A stretch of DNA of 64,000 bases, from assembly GCA_024998625.1 (NCBI GenBank), contig JACOEL010000006.1:1-64000 (forward strand), in the 5' to 3' direction. Origin of the DNA: Nitrospira sp. (GTDB lineage: Bacteria > Nitrospirota > Nitrospiria > Nitrospirales > Nitrospiraceae). A program made the position numbers and the translations under genes. Below the pieces are notes generated by a model. It was not told the origin of the DNA and ran no database searches. It saw only the letters and a list, made by a program, of their open reading frames with translations. Of this stretch, positions 7,735-17,470 are shown piece by piece (within the stretch, counting starts at the first letter, position 1; every line of letters starts with the position of its first letter).

Positions 7735-8979
7735 ATGATGTCCATCTGGGAATTCTTCGGCCAAGACGTGGCGCTCTTCGGGCAGCTCCATAGTCCCATG
7801 TTGAGTTGGCTCGGCTCTGTTGGGTTGATCGTGCTGTTTCTGTGGCATGCCGGTCGGCTGACGGCGGCCATCTCCAGCGTGCAGGGGTGTTACACCCGCG
7901 TATGGCCGACCTTGACGAGTCTCACTGCCAGCCGCGAGAGCCTGCAATCAGACTGGCTGACGGTCCCCATCTTGAGCGATGTGAAGAAACCGGCCCACGA
8001 GTCCGGCGGTCAATCGGAGCGGGTCGATTTGGATGACCTGCATCTGCTGGACAAGGCCATGCGTCGGGAGCCTCACCTTGAACAGGCCTGGCTGCATTTT
8101 CGTAAGACCTTTATTGTGGAGCGTACCGCCTGGTTCATCGAGCCGAAAGTGTTTGCGACGCGCACGGCGGCGGAATTTTTTCCTCGTGATCTGTTGAATA
8201 GCCGATTGAATCTCGCCTTTTACCATCAGTTCCCGTCGTTGATTACGGGAGGCGGTCTGTTGCTCACGTTTCTTGCGATTCTCATCGGCTTAAGCAAGCT
8301 CCATGCGGATGGATCACATATCGTGGGCATTCAAGGGTTGATCAACGGATTGGCCGGGAAATTTTTGACGTCGATTGTCGGATTGCTCTGTGCCAACCTC
8401 TTTGTGCTTCTGGAGAAATCCGCCTTGCATCGGTTGGGCACCAGTCAGCAGCAGTTTGTCGCCATGGTCGATGAACTGTTCCCGCGCAGAACCATGGAAC
8501 AGATGTTGGAGAACTTCACCCCCGGGGCGGGGCCATCACAAACGCCTGCCGCAGTAGGTGCGGTGCCCGTTGATCTTGGCGATCGCCTCGTGGGTACCCT
8601 CAGTGATCGCTTGAGTCCCACCGTGACGGCGCTGAGGGAGGCCGTGGAGGTGTTGAGCAGGCGGGAACCGGGTGGACGGTTCGTTGCACCGGATCGTTTG
8701 GCGGAGGAGTTGTCGCGGGTGATGCAGCAGACGATGGCGGCTCCGATTCAGGAATTGAACCAGGCGATTCACACGCTTTCCCGCTCGGTCGAGCAACTCA
8801 AGCGTGACCAAAAAATGGAACCAGGAGCGGAGCCGAGAGAGCGCGAGTTTGAATCGACGTTCTTCGATGACACGCTGCCGTCAGAATTGGAAGAGGAAGC
8901 CGTCCCTGATGACGGCATGAGCGGGTTACGGTGGTTTGCGAATTGGCGTCAGGGTGCTTCAATGAAGGGGGCGGCCTGA
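7735..8979 (+). CDS. MotA/ExbB-type proton channel subunit, ZorA-like
   Basis: A 414-residue membrane protein. Three membrane segments are predicted by eye: residues about 22-45, 167-187 (GGGLLLTFLAILIGL) and 209-227 (FLTSIVGLLCANLF), which is the topology of ExbB and of ZorA of Zorya defence rather than four-pass MotA. After the third segment comes a cytoplasmic tail with long helical, coiled-coil-like stretches (about 280-360). ZorA of known Zorya systems has a much longer tail. Start at the first ATG of the ATGATG pair was chosen for GGGAGGT 8 bases upstream. The MotB-like partner starts one base after its stop codon. Job unknown; a peptidoglycan-anchored ion-driven complex is inferred. 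Confidence 0.7.
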   Translation: MMSIWEFFGQDVALFGQLHSPMLSWLGSVGLIVLFLWHAGRLTAAISSVQGCYTRVWPTLTSLTASRESLQSDWLTVPILSDVKKPAHESGGQSERVDLDDLHLLDKAMRREPHLEQAWLHFRKTFIVERTAWFIEPKVFATRTAAEFFPRDLLNSRLNLAFYHQFPSLITGGGLLLTFLAILIGLSKLHADGSHIVGIQGLINGLAGKFLTSIVGLLCANLFVLLEKSALHRLGTSQQQFVAMVDELFPRRTMEQMLENFTPGAGPSQTPAAVGAVPVDLGDRLVGTLSDRLSPTVTALREAVEVLSRREPGGRFVAPDRLAEELSRVMQQTMAAPIQELNQAIHTLSRSVEQLKRDQKMEPGAEPREREFESTFFDDTLPSELEEEAVPDDGMSGLRWFANWRQGASMKGAA

Positions 8980-8980
8980 T

Positions 8981-9733
8981 ATGCGCACCAACTTCTCGTC
9001 GGATTCGCAGGAACATTCCTCCACTCTCACCATGGGCATCACGGATTTGATGACGTCACTCGCCGTTATTTTTATCCTTCTGTTCAGCGCCTATGTCACC
9101 AAAGTCTCCGAAACGGAATCACAGGCGAAGGTGCCGGTCCCCATTCCGGCGCCGGAGCGGAAGGTGGCCCGGACGACGACGGATGATATCAAGGGGTTGT
9201 TGCGCGACCATTTTCAACGATTCGACCTTTTCCTGGATGCCGATCCCATCGATCCCAATGTGGTGCGGATTGTCGTGCCGGAGGCGTTGTTGAACTTTGA
9301 GTTCGGCAGGGGCGCACTCTCGTCGGCGGCGGAACGATTTCTTGTGGATGCGATGCCGACCTATGCGGCGTTGCTCTGCGGTGCTATGCGGGATCAAATC
9401 GACTCGCTCGTGATCGAAGGGCATACAGATGATCGCGGCTCGGACATCTACAACTTGAAGTTGAGCCAGGAACGTTCGTTGAATGTGATGGCGAAGGGGC
9501 TGGAAGTCATCCAGGACTCGGCGCCCTGGGCCTATCGCTGTTTCCACGAAAAGACGTCTGCCAGCGGGCGAGGTCGGCAAGATCTCGTCATGGATGAGTC
9601 ACGTGGCCTGGATCGAGACAAGAGCCGGCGGGTGGTATTTAAGATCCGCCTGCGGCCTACGGGTCAGCAGGGTGAGATGAAACAAGCCACGCGGCCTCGT
9701 GAAGAGCCAAGCTTTAGCTCCCGCCTGTTTTAA
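8981..9733 (+). CDS. MotB/OmpA-domain protein, ZorB-like
   Basis: A 250-residue inner-membrane protein with one N-terminal membrane segment (about residues 19-40) that carries Asp22 in TMGITDLMTS, the position of the proton-binding aspartate of MotB/ZorB. The C-terminal half is an OmpA-like peptidoglycan-binding domain with VIEGHTDDRGS and a LSQERS element. It is translationally tied to the ZorA-like gene, one base upstream. Together they should form a stator-like ion channel anchored to the cell wall. No ZorC, ZorD or ZorE homologue lies nearby, so a full Zorya system is not shown. Confidence 0.72.
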   Translation: MRTNFSSDSQEHSSTLTMGITDLMTSLAVIFILLFSAYVTKVSETESQAKVPVPIPAPERKVARTTTDDIKGLLRDHFQRFDLFLDADPIDPNVVRIVVPEALLNFEFGRGALSSAAERFLVDAMPTYAALLCGAMRDQIDSLVIEGHTDDRGSDIYNLKLSQERSLNVMAKGLEVIQDSAPWAYRCFHEKTSASGRGRQDLVMDESRGLDRDKSRRVVFKIRLRPTGQQGEMKQATRPREEPSFSSRLF

Positions 9734-10602
9734 CGATCCTCCGGCGACTGCCCATCTCTCGCACAGCGAAACCCGACATCGTTTCGTCGTGCATCGGGCG
9801 CGTATCCGGCGCGATTTGACGACCTGATGGCCTTGGAATCATTGTTCCAGGCGCCTCCGCGCAAAGCTCTGAGTGGCCCCGCGGAAGGTCCTTTTGGATT
9901 GTCTCGTACACTGAACTGGTAGTAGGTGGGGTCGTACCAGTCGGCGACCCATTCCCAGAGATTCCCCGCTAAGTCATGCACTCCCTCCGGTGTTTTGCCC
10001 GGTTCAAAGTGTCCGACATCGCTCAGGGTGTTGTATCCTCGCCATCTGGTCTCACCTGCGTTGGCATGTCCCCTGGTCGGATGCGCATTTCCCCATGGGT
10101 AGATCCGTCCCTCGGTGCCGCGAGCTGCAATCTCCCATTCCGCTTCTGTCGGCAATCGTTTCCCCACCCATCGACAATAGTCACGCGCATCGTACCAATT
10201 GACGCCGACCACGGGCCTTTTCTCGTGACCGCCGGCGGCCGCCTCATTCCACTTGAACGGCACATCCGGTTTCTGGGAGGCCAGGAACTCGGCATAACGA
10301 GAGACGGTCGTTTCATACACATCGAGGTAAAAGGCTGTGACCGAGACGCGATGAACCGGCTGTTCATCCTCCTGACCGAGGTCGCTGCCCATGGCGAATT
10401 CCCCGGCAGGAATAAGCACCATTGGCGCACCACGATGCGTGCCGATCAACTTGATGTGAGGCTCGACGGGGCCGGAGTTGGATGGGTTAGCTACGACTGA
10501 ATGTGAAGAGTATGGTGAAATGTCCTCCGCTTCGGCCGCTCCTGTGAATGGGAGGCAATAGAGCAGCGCGATGGCACAGGCGAACGGTACGAATGGTTGC
10601 AT
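9730..10602 (-). CDS. formylglycine-generating-enzyme-fold (SUMF1/FGE) secreted protein
   Basis: About 290 residues from the ATG at 10602, opening with a signal peptide (MQPFVPFACAIALLYCLPFTG). The rest is an FGE-sulfatase (SUMF1, C-type-lectin-like) domain: IPAGEFAMGS, KRLPTEAEWEIAARG, LAGNLWEWVADW, and the final LRGGAW..., VGFRCAR. FGE proper uses two conserved active-site cysteines; here the Cys pair is not obvious, so the protein is more likely a structural or ligand-binding relative than a sulfatase activator. A longer start at 10743 exists but would hide the signal peptide. Its stop overlaps the stop of the convergent zorB-like gene by 4 bases. Confidence 0.75.
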   Translation of the reverse strand: MQPFVPFACAIALLYCLPFTGAAEAEDISPYSSHSVVANPSNSGPVEPHIKLIGTHRGAPMVLIPAGEFAMGSDLGQEDEQPVHRVSVTAFYLDVYETTVSRYAEFLASQKPDVPFKWNEAAAGGHEKRPVVGVNWYDARDYCRWVGKRLPTEAEWEIAARGTEGRIYPWGNAHPTRGHANAGETRWRGYNTLSDVGHFEPGKTPEGVHDLAGNLWEWVADWYDPTYYQFSVRDNPKGPSAGPLRALRGGAWNNDSKAIRSSNRAGYAPDARRNDVGFRCARDGQSPEDR

Positions 10603-10776
10603 TATTCCGTGGGTGATCGATTGCAAGCCGGTCGGCGGTTCTGGTCTCACCTGCACATTGTATCCCGTTCGTGTGAAAAAGTGTGGGGAGGACCGTGTAG
10701 GGTGCGCGTCCTTAGCCACAAACAAGTTGCAGCAGGGCTTCAACGGTGCGGTAAGGGCTATCGGAGATGGAGGCTA

Positions 10777-11109
10777 TTACTTCAGCAGATGGTCGGAGAT
10801 TAATGCCGCCAACTCGGCCGGTTCGACCACCCCTTCACGAGTCAGCAGCAGTTTGCCCTCTGCGAAGAAGTGCGTGGTGGGGTAGGTCTCAAAGGTATGC
10901 GCTTTCTTGATCTCTCGGCATCGGCCTGGCACGTGCATCTTGGCCTTGCCGATCTTGATGGTGGGAAACTTTGCAGCGGTTTCTTCCAGAATGGGATCGT
11001 ATTGCTTGCAGGGTTCGCAAGTGGCCAAGCCGTAAGCCACCACCGCTCCTGCACTGTCGGTAAATTCTTTATAGTTCTCGTCGCGAACGTCTTCGACCGT
11101 GCCGCTCAT
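10777..11109 (-). CDS. thioredoxin-fold protein with CEPC motif
   Basis: A 110-residue cytosolic thioredoxin-like protein. The active-site pair is C31-E-P-C34 in place of the common CGPC, and the cis-proline loop is TYPTTHFF. A tryptophan before the first cysteine is missing (GLATCEPC), which will change its redox potential. It lies between an FGE-fold gene and a peroxiredoxin gene on the same strand, so it may reduce the peroxiredoxin encoded 76 bases upstream. Length fits the family. No signal peptide. Confidence 0.82.
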   Translation of the reverse strand: MSGTVEDVRDENYKEFTDSAGAVVAYGLATCEPCKQYDPILEETAAKFPTIKIGKAKMHVPGRCREIKKAHTFETYPTTHFFAEGKLLLTREGVVEPAELAALISDHLLK

Positions 11110-11185
11110 TGGCTCTCCTCATCTCTAAAACATGACCGAGGGGAAGGCGCTGTGGCGGCCCATTCCCCCCGGCCTATGTCGGAGC

Positions 11186-11656
11186 TTAGCTCAGTTTTGC
11201 GAGGGCGGCGAGAATGTCCTTGTCTTCCCGCGCGACCTTAATTTCCTGAACTTTTACGTAGGCGACTTTGCCGTTCTTGTCCACGATGACCGTCGCACGC
11301 TTCCCGCAATTCAGCGGTTCGAAATACAGACCGTACTTCTTGACGACTTCGCGGTTGAAGTCGGAGAGGAGGCGATGCTTGAGGTCGAGCGAATCCGCCC
11401 AGGCCTTGTGGGAAAAGAAGCTGTCGCAGCTGATGCCGAACAGTTCGGCATGGGCACTCTGGAACTTCGGGAAGTCATCGGTCAGGCACTTGTTCTCACC
11501 CTGACAGACCGGGCTCCAGTCGAGCGGATAGAACGCGAGGACGACATTGCTCTTTCCTCTGAAATCGCTCAACTTCACGTCCTTCTGGTCTTGATCCTTT
11601 AATGTGAAATCCGGCGCGGTATCGCCGACCTTAATTTCTGCAGCCACATCACTCAT
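11186..11656 (-). CDS. peroxiredoxin (AhpC/TSA family, PrxQ-like)
   Basis: A 156-residue thiol peroxidase. The peroxidatic cysteine is Cys51 in [12 protein letters not shown] (the P-x-x-x-S/T-x-x-C motif), and Cys57 is placed close enough to act as a resolving cysteine as in PrxQ/BCP; others lie near 77 and in LNCGKR. Start at ATG 11656 was chosen because AGGAGG lies 7 bases upstream; a start at 11713 would add 19 unlikely residues. Together with the CEPC thioredoxin downstream it forms a likely peroxide-reducing pair. Confidence 0.87.
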   Translation of the reverse strand: MSDVAAEIKVGDTAPDFTLKDQDQKDVKLSDFRGKSNVVLAFYPLDWSPVCQGENKCLTDDFPKFQSAHAELFGISCDSFFSHKAWADSLDLKHRLLSDFNREVVKKYGLYFEPLNCGKRATVIVDKNGKVAYVKVQEIKVAREDKDILAALAKLS

Positions 11657-11816
11657 TGAGAATCCTCCTAGGTTAAACCTACAGCACGACGCAAAACGTT
11701 TTTGTGGTACCACGCCTGGAAAAACCTTGTCAACGGGGCCAGAAGGCCTAGGGGGAACTGGCGCAGTCGTAATTGCTTGATTTCGTGATGCTTTGCGGAC
11801 TTTCTGAGGTGGCGGG

Positions 11817-12572
11817 TCAGAGGATATCAGTGGTGATTTGTCGGAATGCCGTCATGCGGCCGGTCGGCGCGGCGGTGCGATGTTTGATGAATCGGATGGT
11901 ATGAGCGAGGACTGGAAGGTCCAACGAGCTTCCGACTTTTTGATTCTGTCCGGACCGTAAGACTCTGTCGGCCGCAGACTTGAGGAGGGCGATGGTCTCG
12001 GTGTCAGGGAGGCCTCGAGGCTGGATCACTTCCAGTTCGTCCAGCCCGAACTTATTCAATCCCAATGTATGGAACCATTCGGACGATTCATCGGTACTCT
12101 CGCTCTGCTGAACGGTGACATGGTCGCGGGGTAAAAAGACATTCAACGGTCGATCATTCCAATCCGACGGATTCAGGTACTCGTGACATAGCACATCGAA
12201 GGCTGTTCCCTGGGTGAGCAGTGTCAAGCCGCGGGCGAGGCGGGCAGCGACGAGCACCGTATCTGCAATGGTGCTTGGGGCGGCGGCGGCTGGTGCGATG
12301 ACTCCGAGTTGCCGGTGGTCCCAGGATAGGAGGGGCTGCCACTGTGCGGCTTCGGATTGGGGAATGCTGGTCAGGAGATGCGCCTGCCATGGACCGTGGC
12401 TGGCGCTGACGCGGCCCCCGGTTTCATGTTCGAGGCAGGTCAGCGGCCCCCCGTACTGCAGGTCGTACCAGATCTTCAGTTCGTCGAGAGACGGCGGCGC
12501 CCCACGATAGCCGACCAGGTAGAGTGGAGGCTTCGCGGGCGCAGGTTTCGGGGATTTTTTCCTGATCTTCAT
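11817..12572 (-). CDS. hypothetical protein
   Basis: A 251-residue soluble protein that I do not recognise. It opens with a basic, proline-rich leader ([15 protein letters not shown]) and then a mixed alpha/beta domain with [32 protein letters not shown] and [16 protein letters not shown]. The central part suggests a domain similar in layout to proteins of unknown function that sit near GTPases, but I cannot name one. It precedes no obvious operon partner; typA ends 36 bases upstream on the same strand, so read-through expression from typA is possible. Confidence 0.6.
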   Translation of the reverse strand: MKIRKKSPKPAPAKPPLYLVGYRGAPPSLDELKIWYDLQYGGPLTCLEHETGGRVSASHGPWQAHLLTSIPQSEAAQWQPLLSWDHRQLGVIAPAAAAPSTIADTVLVAARLARGLTLLTQGTAFDVLCHEYLNPSDWNDRPLNVFLPRDHVTVQQSESTDESSEWFHTLGLNKFGLDELEVIQPRGLPDTETIALLKSAADRVLRSGQNQKVGSSLDLPVLAHTIRFIKHRTAAPTGRMTAFRQITTDIL

Positions 12573-12608
12573 GCCGGCCGCTGAGCGAGGCGCCGGGCGC
12601 CTGCGGAG

Positions 12609-14492
12609 TTATTTGGCGCTCTTCTTCGCTTTCCGGCGGTCATCCGGGTTCAAGAGCCTCTTGCGGAGGCGGAGATATTTCGGCGTCACCTCGACCAATT
12701 CATCCTGGCCGATGTACTCCATCGCGAATTCCAGCGACATTTCACGCGGTGGTGTGAGCACCAAGGCCTCGTCCGTGCCGGCTGCACGCATGTTGCTCAG
12801 TTGTTTCTGCTTGCACACGTTCACGTCCAGGTCCTCGTCTCGGCTGTTCTGGCCGACGACCATGCCCTGGTAGACTTCGACCGCGGCGCCGATAAACAAC
12901 TCGCCGCGTTCTTGAGTCATGAAGAGAGCATAGGCCGTGCTGGTTCCGGCTTCGAAGGCCACCAACGACCCATGAGGTGCGACGAGAAGCGCCTTTTCAT
13001 CCGCCGGAGCATACCCGGAGAACACGTGGTGCAGAATGATGGTGCCGCGGGTCTTTGCCAGCAGGATGTTTTTCAGGCCGATAATGCCGCGCGTCGGGAT
13101 GTGATACTCAATGTGCATTTCGCTGGCGGTGCCTTCGGAATGCACGAGCTTCATGTGCCGGAGCTCGCCGCGTCGTTTCCCGATTTCTTCAATCACCGGC
13201 CCTTGATATTCAGAAGGGACCTGAATGGTCAGCTCTTCAAAAGGCTCCGTGACCGTATCGCCTTCTCGGTGCAGGATGACCTCGGGCTGGGAGATCTGCA
13301 GCTCATATCCTTCACGACGCATCTGTTCGATCAGCACGCCGAGATGGAGTTCGCCACGGCCGGCCACGAGGAACCGGTCGGCGCTGTCTGTTTCCTGCAC
13401 GCGCAGGGAGACGTTGGTTTCCAGCTCCTTGAACAATCGTTCACGCAGGTGGCGCGAGGTAAGGTATTTCCCGTCACGGCCGGCGAACGGGCTGTTGTTT
13501 ACCGAAAACGTCATCTGCACGGTCGGTTCGTCGATCGTCACGCGCGGGAGCGCAATGGGATTGGCCGGATCAGCAATGGTATCACCGATGTTCACTTCTT
13601 CCAGGCCGGAGAGCGCGACAATTTCGCCCGCCTCAGCCGTTTCGACATCGGTGCGCTCGAGGCCAGAAAACACGGCAAGGTCTGAAATTTTTCCTGGTAC
13701 CTGACCGCCGTCCTTGGTCAGGGTGACCACGTTTTGGCGGCGGGTGATTGACCCGGATTGGATCTTCCCGATTCCCATTTTCCCTTTATAAGAGTCCTGG
13801 GCGAGGGCAAGCACGAGGAGCTGGAACGGGGCGTCTGCGTTGATGGCCGGCGCCGGGATCTTATCGAGAATCGTCTCCAGGAGCGGGGAGATTTCTGTCC
13901 CTGGTTGCTTGAGATCGAGGGTCGCGACGCCTTTGATGGCGGAGGTATAGACGATAGGAAAGTCCAGCTGTTCGTCGGTGGCTCCCAGATGCACGAAGAG
14001 ATCAAAAGTGCGATTGACGACGTCATCGATGACGGCATCGGGGCGATCGATTTTGTTGATGACGACGATGGCTTTGTGTCCGAGGGCCAACGCTTTGCGC
14101 AAGACGAACGTGGTTTGGGGCATCGGGCCTTCTTTAGCATCGACGAGGATGAGGACGCCATCGACCATGCGGAGCGTTCGCTCCACTTCGCCGCCGAAAT
14201 CTGCATGGCCCGGCGTGTCGACGATGTTAATCTTCACCCCCTTATAGGTCACGCTGGCATTCTTAGCCCGGATTGTGATCCCGCGCTCGCGTTCCTGATC
14301 CATTGAATCCATGATACGCTCACCCATATCATCGATCTTGCGATGGACGTGGGTCTGGCGCAGCACGGCGTCGACGAGAGTCGTTTTCCCGTGGTCGACG
14401 TGCGCGATGATGGCAATGTTGCGGATGTCAGTCCGACGACCTCGCGGCGCGTGCAGACCCGATGTGGTGGATGAGGGCGCTGAGCTGTTCAT
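12609..14492 (-). CDS. typA: translational GTPase TypA/BipA
   Basis: A 627-residue ribosome-binding GTPase of the elongation-factor family that helps 50S assembly and growth under stress, such as cold. Motifs: [13 protein letters not shown] (P-loop), RGITI switch [17 protein letters not shown], and BipA-type C-terminal domains ([33 protein letters not shown]). The ATG at 14492 has GGAG 4 bases upstream; a TTG at 14501 would add three residues. Its only visible promoter (14558-14587) is followed at once by a rho-independent-type hairpin, suggesting control at the 5' leader. Confidence 0.95.
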   Translation of the reverse strand: MNSSAPSSTTSGLHAPRGRRTDIRNIAIIAHVDHGKTTLVDAVLRQTHVHRKIDDMGERIMDSMDQERERGITIRAKNASVTYKGVKINIVDTPGHADFGGEVERTLRMVDGVLILVDAKEGPMPQTTFVLRKALALGHKAIVVINKIDRPDAVIDDVVNRTFDLFVHLGATDEQLDFPIVYTSAIKGVATLDLKQPGTEISPLLETILDKIPAPAINADAPFQLLVLALAQDSYKGKMGIGKIQSGSITRRQNVVTLTKDGGQVPGKISDLAVFSGLERTDVETAEAGEIVALSGLEEVNIGDTIADPANPIALPRVTIDEPTVQMTFSVNNSPFAGRDGKYLTSRHLRERLFKELETNVSLRVQETDSADRFLVAGRGELHLGVLIEQMRREGYELQISQPEVILHREGDTVTEPFEELTIQVPSEYQGPVIEEIGKRRGELRHMKLVHSEGTASEMHIEYHIPTRGIIGLKNILLAKTRGTIILHHVFSGYAPADEKALLVAPHGSLVAFEAGTSTAYALFMTQERGELFIGAAVEVYQGMVVGQNSRDEDLDVNVCKQKQLSNMRAAGTDEALVLTPPREMSLEFAMEYIGQDELVEVTPKYLRLRKRLLNPDDRRKAKKSAK

Positions 14493-14516
14493 AATCTCCA
14501 ATGCCGTGAAAGTGCC

Positions 14517-14547
14517 AAAAAAAAGACGCCTTCCTATGAAGGCGTCT
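14517..14547 (-). terminator. promoter-proximal terminator-like hairpin in typA leader
   Basis: On the minus strand a perfect 10-bp stem (AGACGCCTTC with GAAGGCGTCT, 14547-14538 and 14533-14524) with a 4-base loop is followed by eight T residues. It lies between the predicted typA promoter and the start codon, not after a gene. The upstream neighbour is transcribed the other way, so the hairpin acts on typA transcripts. Confidence 0.7.
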
Positions 14548-14557
14548 AAGCCTATGG

Positions 14558-14587
14558 ACTATACCCGATTCAAATGTCTTCCCGCAA
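14558..14587 (-). promoter_or_regulatory. predicted typA promoter
   Basis: On the minus strand TTGCGG (14587-14582) and TATAGT (14563-14558) are 18 bases apart. Transcription would start near 14551, about 4 bases before the leader hairpin and 60 bases before the typA start codon. Confidence 0.55.
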
Positions 14588-14716
14588 GCTGATTGTCGAA
14601 TGTTCACCGGAAACTTCTTCTGACGATGATTCCAACCTTGCTTGAGTTTGTCGGGTGTGCATTGTATGGTGGGGTTGTCGCGGGTTGACCCCTTCTCCTC
14701 GCAACCATCCAACTTC

Positions 14717-17110
14717 ATGTCCGAACTCGATCACTTACTCGATAAGCCGGAGAAGCCTCGCCGTCGCTGGCGATGGTGGAAGATTGCCGTCGTCGGTCTG
14801 CTGCTGGCCATTGTGCTCGGTGGCGGCGGGGCGGCCGGCATTCTCTGGTATTTCTCTCAAGACCTGCCCTCGCTGGATCCCTTACAGAACTATCAGCCGA
14901 GCCTGGTGACGCGCGTCTATTCCGACGACCGGCAAGTGATCGGCCAGTTTTTCATCGAACGACGGTTCCTCAAGCCCATTCAGGAGATGCCCAAGAGTCT
15001 GACCCAAGCTGTCATTGCGACGGAGGATACGAGATTTTTTGAACACCCGGGCTTGGACATCGTTGGGATTCTCCGGGCGGCCTGGACCAATATTCGCCAT
15101 GGCGGCCGGAAGGTCGAAGGCGCCAGTACCATTACCCAGCAGCTGGCGCGGTCCCTGTTTCTTTCGGCAGAGCGGACGTTCGATCGTAAAGTGCGAGAGC
15201 TTATCCTGGCCTACAAGATGGAGCTGGTGCTGACGAAAGAACAGATTCTGGAGATGTATTTGAACCAGATCTATTTCGGCCAGGGCGCCTATGGCGTGGC
15301 GGCAGCCAGCCAGACCTATTTCGGGAAAGAACTGTCGCAGCTCACGCTGGCTGAATCGGCGTTCCTCGCCGGCCTCCCCAAATCCCCGAGTCACTATTCC
15401 CCCTTCAAGGCCTATGACCGGGCCAAGAAGCGGCAGGAGCATGTGCTGAGCCGGATGGCCGAGGCAGGTTTCATCAGCGCAGCCGCTCGTGAACAAGCCA
15501 TAGCCGAAAAGCTTAACTTCCGCCGTCCTGGCAGCGAACATCTTGGGCCCTATTTCGTGGAGTATATCCGGCAATTGCTGGTGGCCAAGTTCGGTGAAGC
15601 AATGGTGTACAAGGGCGGATTGGAAGTGTTCACCACGCTGAATGCCGATATGCAGAAAGCGGCTGAAGCAGCTGTGTTTAATGGATTGCGAGAGGTCGAT
15701 AAGCGTCAGGGCTGGCGCGGTCCGCTCCGCACCGTCGATCTGGCGACTCTGGAAGTGCCGGCACCGGATCCCTCCGTGAAGCTTGCGGAAGGGGATATCC
15801 TGGAAGGGGTGGTGACAAAGATCGCCAAAGACTACGTGCTGGTCCAAATCGGCGGCAGCACCGGTCGGCTTGCCTTCGACGATATGGCTTGGGTAACCAA
15901 GTATCTCAAAGGCAAGGATCCCACGAAAGATGTGACTCCGGTCAAAAATCTCAAGCAATTGCTGGCACTCGGTGATGTGATCGAGGTCGGGGTGAAGAAG
16001 CTTGAGAAGGAGACGGTGCATCTGCGATTGGAACAGACTCCGTTGGTCGAAGGCGCGTTGGTGGCCATCGATCCCAAAACAGGCGCGATCCGCGCCATGG
16101 TCGGCGGGTATGATTTTGCACGGAGCGAATACAATCGTGCGGTGCTCGCCCGCCGGCAGCCGGGGTCGTCGTTCAAGCCACTCATCTATGCCACGGCGAT
16201 GAACCAAGGTATGAGTCCGGCTACGGTGGTGCTGGATGCCCCGGTGGTGTACGAACAGGAAGAAGAAGACAAGACATGGAAACCTGAAAATTACGGCAAG
16301 CGGTTCCACGGTATTGTAAGTTTGCGGGAAGCGCTGATTCATTCTCACAATCTCGCGACCGTGCGTCTCCTCGATAAAGTGGGCATTCGCAACGTGATCG
16401 ATTTCTCGCGGACGGTCGGTATTGTGAGTCCGCTGGCTGCCGATCTATCGCTGGCGTTGGGTTCGTCCGGCGTGGGGCTCATGGAGTTAGTGTCAGTGTA
16501 CGGTGTGTTTGCCAATCAGGGCATGCGGGTGGAGCCCTATGCAGTGGCGAGTGTGCAGGACAGTGGCGGCCGCACGTTGGATCAGGCGGCCATTCAACCG
16601 CGGCAGGTGGTATCCAGAGAAACGGCCTATCTGATTACGAATATGATGGAAGATGTCATTCAACGCGGAACAGGCATGGCGGCCAAGGCCGTCATCGACC
16701 GGCCGGTGGCGGGGAAAACCGGGACGACCAATGACTTTACCGATGCCTGGTTCATCGGTTCGACGCCTAATCTGGCGACCGGGGCCTGGGTGGGTTTCGA
16801 TGATCGGCGTCCCTTGGGTGAAACCGAATCCGGCGCGCATGCGGCCTTGCCGATTTGGATCGCGTTCATGAAAGATGCGCTCAAGCAACTGCCGGTGGTG
16901 CCGTTTGAAATTCCCGATGGGGTGATGTTCGTGAAGGTGGATCCCACGACGGCTCTTCTCACTGATCAGGACGAGCAGCATGGCACCGTGGAACTCTTTA
17001 CGAAAGGCACTGAGCCAACCAAGAGCGCGGGATCCAAGATCGATCCCACCGAGTTCTATAAGCTGGACCAATTGCAGGACAGCGCCCCACCGGTGCCTGT
17101 CGAGCCGTAA
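14717..17110 (+). CDS. mrcA: class A penicillin-binding protein (PBP1A family)
   Basis: A 797-residue bifunctional peptidoglycan synthase. A short cytoplasmic N-terminus is followed by a membrane anchor (about residues 26-46), then the GT51 transglycosylase domain (VIATEDTRFFEHPG with the catalytic Glu, TITQQLAR, YLNQIYFGQGAYGV), an OB-like insertion with TKIAKDYVLVQIGG, and the transpeptidase with SSFK, SHN and KTGTT motifs. ATG 14717 was chosen as the first start giving MSELDHLL and a normal short tail; an upstream TTG at 14642 is unlikely. It is divergent from typA and not in an operon. Confidence 0.93.
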   Translation: MSELDHLLDKPEKPRRRWRWWKIAVVGLLLAIVLGGGGAAGILWYFSQDLPSLDPLQNYQPSLVTRVYSDDRQVIGQFFIERRFLKPIQEMPKSLTQAVIATEDTRFFEHPGLDIVGILRAAWTNIRHGGRKVEGASTITQQLARSLFLSAERTFDRKVRELILAYKMELVLTKEQILEMYLNQIYFGQGAYGVAAASQTYFGKELSQLTLAESAFLAGLPKSPSHYSPFKAYDRAKKRQEHVLSRMAEAGFISAAAREQAIAEKLNFRRPGSEHLGPYFVEYIRQLLVAKFGEAMVYKGGLEVFTTLNADMQKAAEAAVFNGLREVDKRQGWRGPLRTVDLATLEVPAPDPSVKLAEGDILEGVVTKIAKDYVLVQIGGSTGRLAFDDMAWVTKYLKGKDPTKDVTPVKNLKQLLALGDVIEVGVKKLEKETVHLRLEQTPLVEGALVAIDPKTGAIRAMVGGYDFARSEYNRAVLARRQPGSSFKPLIYATAMNQGMSPATVVLDAPVVYEQEEEDKTWKPENYGKRFHGIVSLREALIHSHNLATVRLLDKVGIRNVIDFSRTVGIVSPLAADLSLALGSSGVGLMELVSVYGVFANQGMRVEPYAVASVQDSGGRTLDQAAIQPRQVVSRETAYLITNMMEDVIQRGTGMAAKAVIDRPVAGKTGTTNDFTDAWFIGSTPNLATGAWVGFDDRRPLGETESGAHAALPIWIAFMKDALKQLPVVPFEIPDGVMFVKVDPTTALLTDQDEQHGTVELFTKGTEPTKSAGSKIDPTEFYKLDQLQDSAPPVPVEP

Positions 17111-17242
17111 CTCGACACCCGGTACGTTTCCTGCCCCGAAGTCTTCTTCTCTCATCCTGGCACAGCACAACGCTGCGACAGTTGTTACTCTGGCATCGGC
17201 CTTGCTGTGAGATGTGTGGTGAAGGACGATTGGGTTGGCCGA

Positions 17243-17455
17243 TCAGGACCGGGAATCCTGATATTCTTCGTGCCAGGCCATTTGAATGGATTCGAGGGTT
17301 TTTTCGTTCGACTTCTTCGGGTCGTCCTTGAATTCAGGGAGGGCGACGATCCACGCATGCATGTCGGTGAAGCGGACGGTGAGGGGGTCGGTGGTCGGGT
17401 GGGCCTCTACCAAACGAATGGCGAGTTCTTCAGCGTCACTCCACTTCAAATCCAT
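17243..17455 (-). CDS. iscX: Fe-S assembly protein IscX
   Basis: A 70-residue acidic protein with the IscX/YfhJ signature: LKWSDAEELAIRL, FTDMHAWIVALPEF near the middle, and ESIQMAWHEEY at the end. IscX binds IscS and modulates iron delivery to the scaffold. It is the last gene of the isc operon, 15 bases after hscA. Length matches the family. Confidence 0.92.
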   Translation of the reverse strand: MDLKWSDAEELAIRLVEAHPTTDPLTVRFTDMHAWIVALPEFKDDPKKSNEKTLESIQMAWHEEYQDSRS

Positions 17456-17470
17456 TGCAGTTCCTCGTGT

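Noticed and set aside
7735-9733. Complete Zorya defence system
   Set aside because: Only ZorA/ZorB-like genes are present; no helicase, nuclease or ZorC/ZorE-like gene is in reach.
12801-13685. 294-residue plus-strand open frame
   Set aside because: It is antisense to typA, a clearly identified gene.
14882-16348. 488-residue minus-strand open frame
   Set aside because: It lies entirely antisense to the class A PBP gene, whose motifs are clear; the reading is a high-GC shadow.
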